A stretch of 64,000 bases of DNA from Dryomyza anilis (taxonomy: Eukaryota > Arthropoda > Insecta > Diptera > Dryomyzidae), in assembly GCA_951804985.1 (NCBI GenBank), contig OX638130.1, positions 82,206,583-82,270,582 on the forward strand, in the 5' to 3' direction. The notes beneath the pieces were generated by a model. That model was not told the origin of the DNA and ran no database searches. It saw only the letters and a program-made list of their open reading frames with translations. Shown in pieces: positions 60,385 to 64,000 of the stretch. The number at the start of each line of letters is the position of its first letter. The stretch's first letter is position 1. A program made the position numbers and the translations under genes.

Positions 60385-62395
60385 CTATGATACAACGGCG
60401 GTACGAGCAGCTATTCGCAAGACGAGATTCGCTTCATTGTAGATTGTCGTCAAAGTACATATCGATAGAAAATCTGTAAGAAATGCAAAAATTATAGATT
60501 ATTAAATTTGATATATGGATTTTTTTAAATAATATTTATTATATATTTATATATTTATATATTTATATATTTATATATTTATATATTTATATATTTATAT
60601 ATTTATATATTTATATATTTATATATTTATATATTTATATATTTATATATTTATATATTTATATATTTATATATTTATATATTTATATATTTATATATTT
60701 ATATATTTATATATTTATATATTTATATATTTATATATTTATATATTTATATATTTATATATTTATATATTTATATATTTATATATTTATATATTTATAT
60801 ATTTATATATTTATATATTTATATATTTATATATTTATATATTTATATATTTATATATTTATATATTTATATATTTATATATTTATATATTTATATATTT
60901 ATATATTTATATATTTATATATTTATATATTTATATATTTATATATTTATATATTTATATATTTATATATTTATATATTTATATATTTATATATTTATAT
61001 ATTTATATATTTATATATTTATATATTTATATATTTATATATTTATATATTTATATATTTATATATTTATATATTTATATATTTATATATTTATATATTT
61101 ATATATTTATATATTTATATATTTATATATTTATATATTTATATATTTATATATTTATATATTTATATATTTATATATTTATATATTTATATATTTATAT
61201 ATTTATATATTTATATATTTATATATTTATATATTTATATATTTATATATTTATATATTTATATATTTATATATTTATATATTTATATATTTATATATTT
61301 ATATATTTATATATTTATATATTTATATATTTATATATTTATATATTTATATATTTATATATTTATATATTTATATATTTATATATTTATATATTTATAT
61401 ATTTATATATTTATATATTTATATATTTATATATTTATATATTTATATATTTATATATTTATATATTTATATATTTATATATTTATATATTTATATATTT
61501 ATATATTTATATATTTATATATTTATATATTTATATATTTATATATTTATATATTTATATATTTATATATTTATATATTTATATATTTATATATTTATAT
61601 ATTTATATATTTATATATTTATATATTTATATATTTATATATTTATATATTTATATATTTATATATTTATATATTTATATATTTATATATTTATATATTT
61701 ATATATTTATATATTTATATATTTATATATTTATATATTTATATATTTATATATTTATATATTTATATATTTATATATTTATATATTTATATATTTATAT
61801 ATTTATATATTTATATATTTATATATTTATATATTTATATATTTATATATTTATATATTTATATATTTATATATTTATATATTTATATATTTATATATTT
61901 ATATATTTATATATTTATATATTTATATATTTATATATTTATATATTTATATATTTATATATTTATATATTTATATATTTATATATTTATATATTTATAT
62001 ATTTATATATTTATATATTTATATATTTATATATTTATATATTTATATATTTATATATTTATATATTTATATATTTATATATTTATATATTTATATATTT
62101 ATATATTTATATATTTATATATTTATATATTTATATATTTATATATCACTTTTTGTTTGTTTACAATCTGCTGCATATAAATTTACTATGATTGATAACA
62201 TATTTACTTCAGAAACAAATGAATGGAAAGACTGACATTTCAAATTATTTCGTATATATGTATTTATTATATTTAAATAAAAAAAACAAATTAAATAGCA
62301 CCTCCTATATGTGTCTGCCGCAAACGCAGTAGGACGGTTCTTAGCGTGCACTGTTCACGGACTTGGATCTTTAAACGACCGCAAGAGACAGTTGA
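60385..62395 (-). CDS. Candidate two-exon small gene, unrecognised, 5' end unknown
   Basis: Two GC-rich islands on the minus strand join in frame. Exon 62302 upward (open to at least about 62395) reads [20 protein letters not shown] and onward to THIG. It has a GGAG|GTGCTA donor in phase 1. Exon 60473-60385 has a clean TTTCTTACAG acceptor and reads [20 protein letters not shown] before a stop. The phases match exactly. The intron would contain the 1.6-kb ATATATTT array. No in-frame ATG occurs in the open stretch of the upstream exon, so another exon is needed. I do not recognise the protein. Chance open frames or a non-coding transcript remain possible. Confidence 0.3.
60541..62146. repeat. 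(ATATATTT)n array, 1606 bp, about 200 units, no variants seen
   Basis: Unbroken head-to-tail copies of the octamer ATATATTT. In every line I could check by eye the phase never slips and no substitution is visible. The array starts after AATAATATTTATT and ends abruptly at CACTTTTTGTTTG. Such length and uniformity is unusual for a microsatellite and implies very recent expansion, or a consensus artefact of assembly. Confidence 0.95.
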
Positions 62396-63344
62396 AAAAG
62401 ATTTGATAGACAATTTACTATAAATATTAATGATCAATCCAATTCATAGCAAATTTACTAGAAATGTTAACAAATCATAAACTATTATTGTTCATAGTAA
62501 AAGCATATGAAAGTAAAAGCATAGTAAAAGCATAGTAAAAACATATAATTTTCGATATACTTTTTCCCTGGTCAGATGAAATCATGATGTCAGTTGAAAA
62601 AATTCCTAATGTAACAAGAGCTCAAAAAGTAATCGATTTATCTTTTTATCGTTTGATATGACATCAATGCGATTTTTCTAAATCGATGTCTTCGATGTTA
62701 TATTTCCATTCCTATTTTAATAGTGAAATAGTGATTCGTAATTCGTTTGCCGTAGTTAGTAAATGTTTTGAAAAAATAAGGAAAATTACTGCTAAAACTA
62801 AACATTTTATTAAAAACAAACGCGCTAACGTTTGAGGCAAGTTTTGTGCATAAATAACACCAATGAACTTCGAAGTTTTTTTGTGGAAAATGCATTTATA
62901 TTTAAGTATTTTTGAATGGAGGGGGCACAGACTGCATTCGTGACGTTTATTGATTTTTCATTGTACGTGAAAATAGTTTGCAATTTGGAAATCAATTAAT
63001 TTGTTTATAATACAAGACAATACCAAACTATTTACTACGTTGCATTAATATAATTGAAATTTGTTGGATTCAAGAGCCACTTTGAATCTTTCAGCTCGGT
63101 GACATCATCACTTTCCCATATGGGCTGCTGGTGTCTCATTGTTCACTAACTGCGATATATTGTGTTGTAGTTGTTGGTTATTGTATTATTGGGTTTGGTT
63201 ATATTTGCATAAAGTGCGGTTGGGCACCAAAATAATTAAATTCACATGTTTCATCGACAGAATTCAAAGGCACCTCTGCGGATCACTCAACTTTCGTTAT
63301 TTTGATAAAACAACCACAGCAGCATTAACAACAACCGCATCAAC
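62396..63344. other. short wing upstream region
   Basis: AT-rich from 62396 to about 63090, then richer in GC towards the short wing ATG at 63345. The last 100 or so bases are probably 5' UTR. No clear TATA box is seen. Frames at 62698-62895 and 63139-63344 show no known domain. Confidence 0.4.
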
Positions 63345-63920
63345 ATGGATCGCAAAGCCGAGCTGGAGCGTAAAAAAGCTAAATTGGCCGCTTTGCGCGA
63401 GGAGAAGGATCGTCGTCGCCGCGAGAAGGAAATGAAAGACATGGAGGAGGCCGCTGGACGCATAGGCACCGGTGCTGGTATCGACAAGGATCAGCGCAAG
63501 TACGAGACCCTTGGAATATCATTTTAATTTTTGCAATTAAACCAAAATTTGTATTACTTTTATGTTAAAAACAGAGATTTGGATGAGATGCTTTCCTCTT
63601 TGGGCGTGGCACCTGTGTCCGAAGTGCTGTCTTCACTGTCCTCGGTGAATTCGATTACATCTGATAACTCCAATAATCAAACGCCTGATGCCAGTTTGCA
63701 GCCGAGCGTGAATGGACCAGCGTAAGTCAATATTGCCACAAATTCAAAAAGGCATTTTTTGTTTTAACTCTCCTATTACAAAACGTTTTTAGTAGCATTA
63801 AGAAGCAGCCACTGAATTTGAGCGTCTACAATGTGCAGGCCACAAACATTCCACCAAAGGAAACGCTTGTCTACTCGAAGCAAACGCAAACTCAGAGCAC
63901 CGGTGGCCACGAACGTGATG
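63345..63920 (+). CDS. sw: Cytoplasmic dynein intermediate chain (short wing), N-terminal exons, partial
   Basis: Three exons are visible: 63345-63499, 63575-63721 and 63793-63920. The last ends at a GATG|GTGGGT donor and the gene continues beyond the window. The first residues, MDRKAELERKKAKLAALREE, are essentially those of Drosophila short wing. They form the charged helix that binds dynactin p150Glued and NudE. The next exons give DLDEMLSSLGVAPVSEVLSS and KKQPLNLSVYNVQATNIPPK, also diagnostic. The protein is the cargo-binding intermediate chain of cytoplasmic dynein 1; the WD repeats lie outside. The region after exon 1 is alternatively spliced in Drosophila. Exon 3 starts at a TAGTAG tandem acceptor. 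Confidence 0.95.
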
Positions 63921-64000
63921 GTGGGTATTTTTTCTATTTCTAGGCCTTTTGTTGTTGAGTTTGACGACATCAAGCAGTTGGTTCAACCCCAAATAAGTTT

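Noticed and set aside
60541..62146. CRISPR-like array
   Set aside because: Pure tandem octamer without spacers in a eukaryotic genome.

Overview
The window is nuclear DNA of a higher fly (Diptera). It is AT-rich with small GC-richer exons, GT..AG introns and a heavy load of nested transposons. The recognisable genes match Drosophila proteins closely: the chitin-binding proteins Peritrophin-A and obstructor-A, and the cytoplasmic dynein intermediate chain short wing. From memory these three lie close together near the base of the D. melanogaster X chromosome, so the window probably represents the same ancestral linkage block (Muller element A). Intron sizes and repeat content suggest a non-Drosophila fly such as a tephritid; that is inference. 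Layout: 0.48-3.55 kb (+) holds a three-exon BTB-BACK-PHR gene. 7.57-22.27 kb (-) is Peritrophin-A, whose three domain exons lie at 7.6-8.3 kb and whose signal-peptide exon is 13.9 kb upstream, across an intron filled with transposons. 22.3-41.2 kb has no host gene that I can recognise. It holds a foldback element containing a mini-me-like retroposon containing an intact R1-clade LINE (26.9-34.0 kb), a composite element with large minisatellites (34.4-37.8 kb), another foldback element and a GATA/GAAA tract. 41.26-45.57 kb (-) is obst-A, with the same four-exon, all-phase-1 layout as Peritrophin-A. 46-53.6 kb is intergenic with MITEs and SINEs. 53.65-57.85 kb (-) is a nine-exon axonemal dynein intermediate chain of the WDR63/DNAI3 type. 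59.1-59.8 kb is a tandem-repeat foldback. 60.54-62.15 kb is a 1.6-kb array of an 8-bp unit that appears free of variants. 63.35 kb to the right edge (+) is the start of short wing. How the genes relate: Peritrophin-A and obst-A are secreted chitin-binding matrix proteins and likely old tandem duplicates. The DNAI3-like gene and short wing are dynein intermediate chains of two classes (axonemal and cytoplasmic) that point away from each other across about 5.5 kb. Splice junctions were assigned by eye from GT/AG sites, reading phase and remembered homologues. All junctions listed for the five main genes keep phase. Transposon limits rest on terminal repeats, target duplications and comparison between copies in the window.
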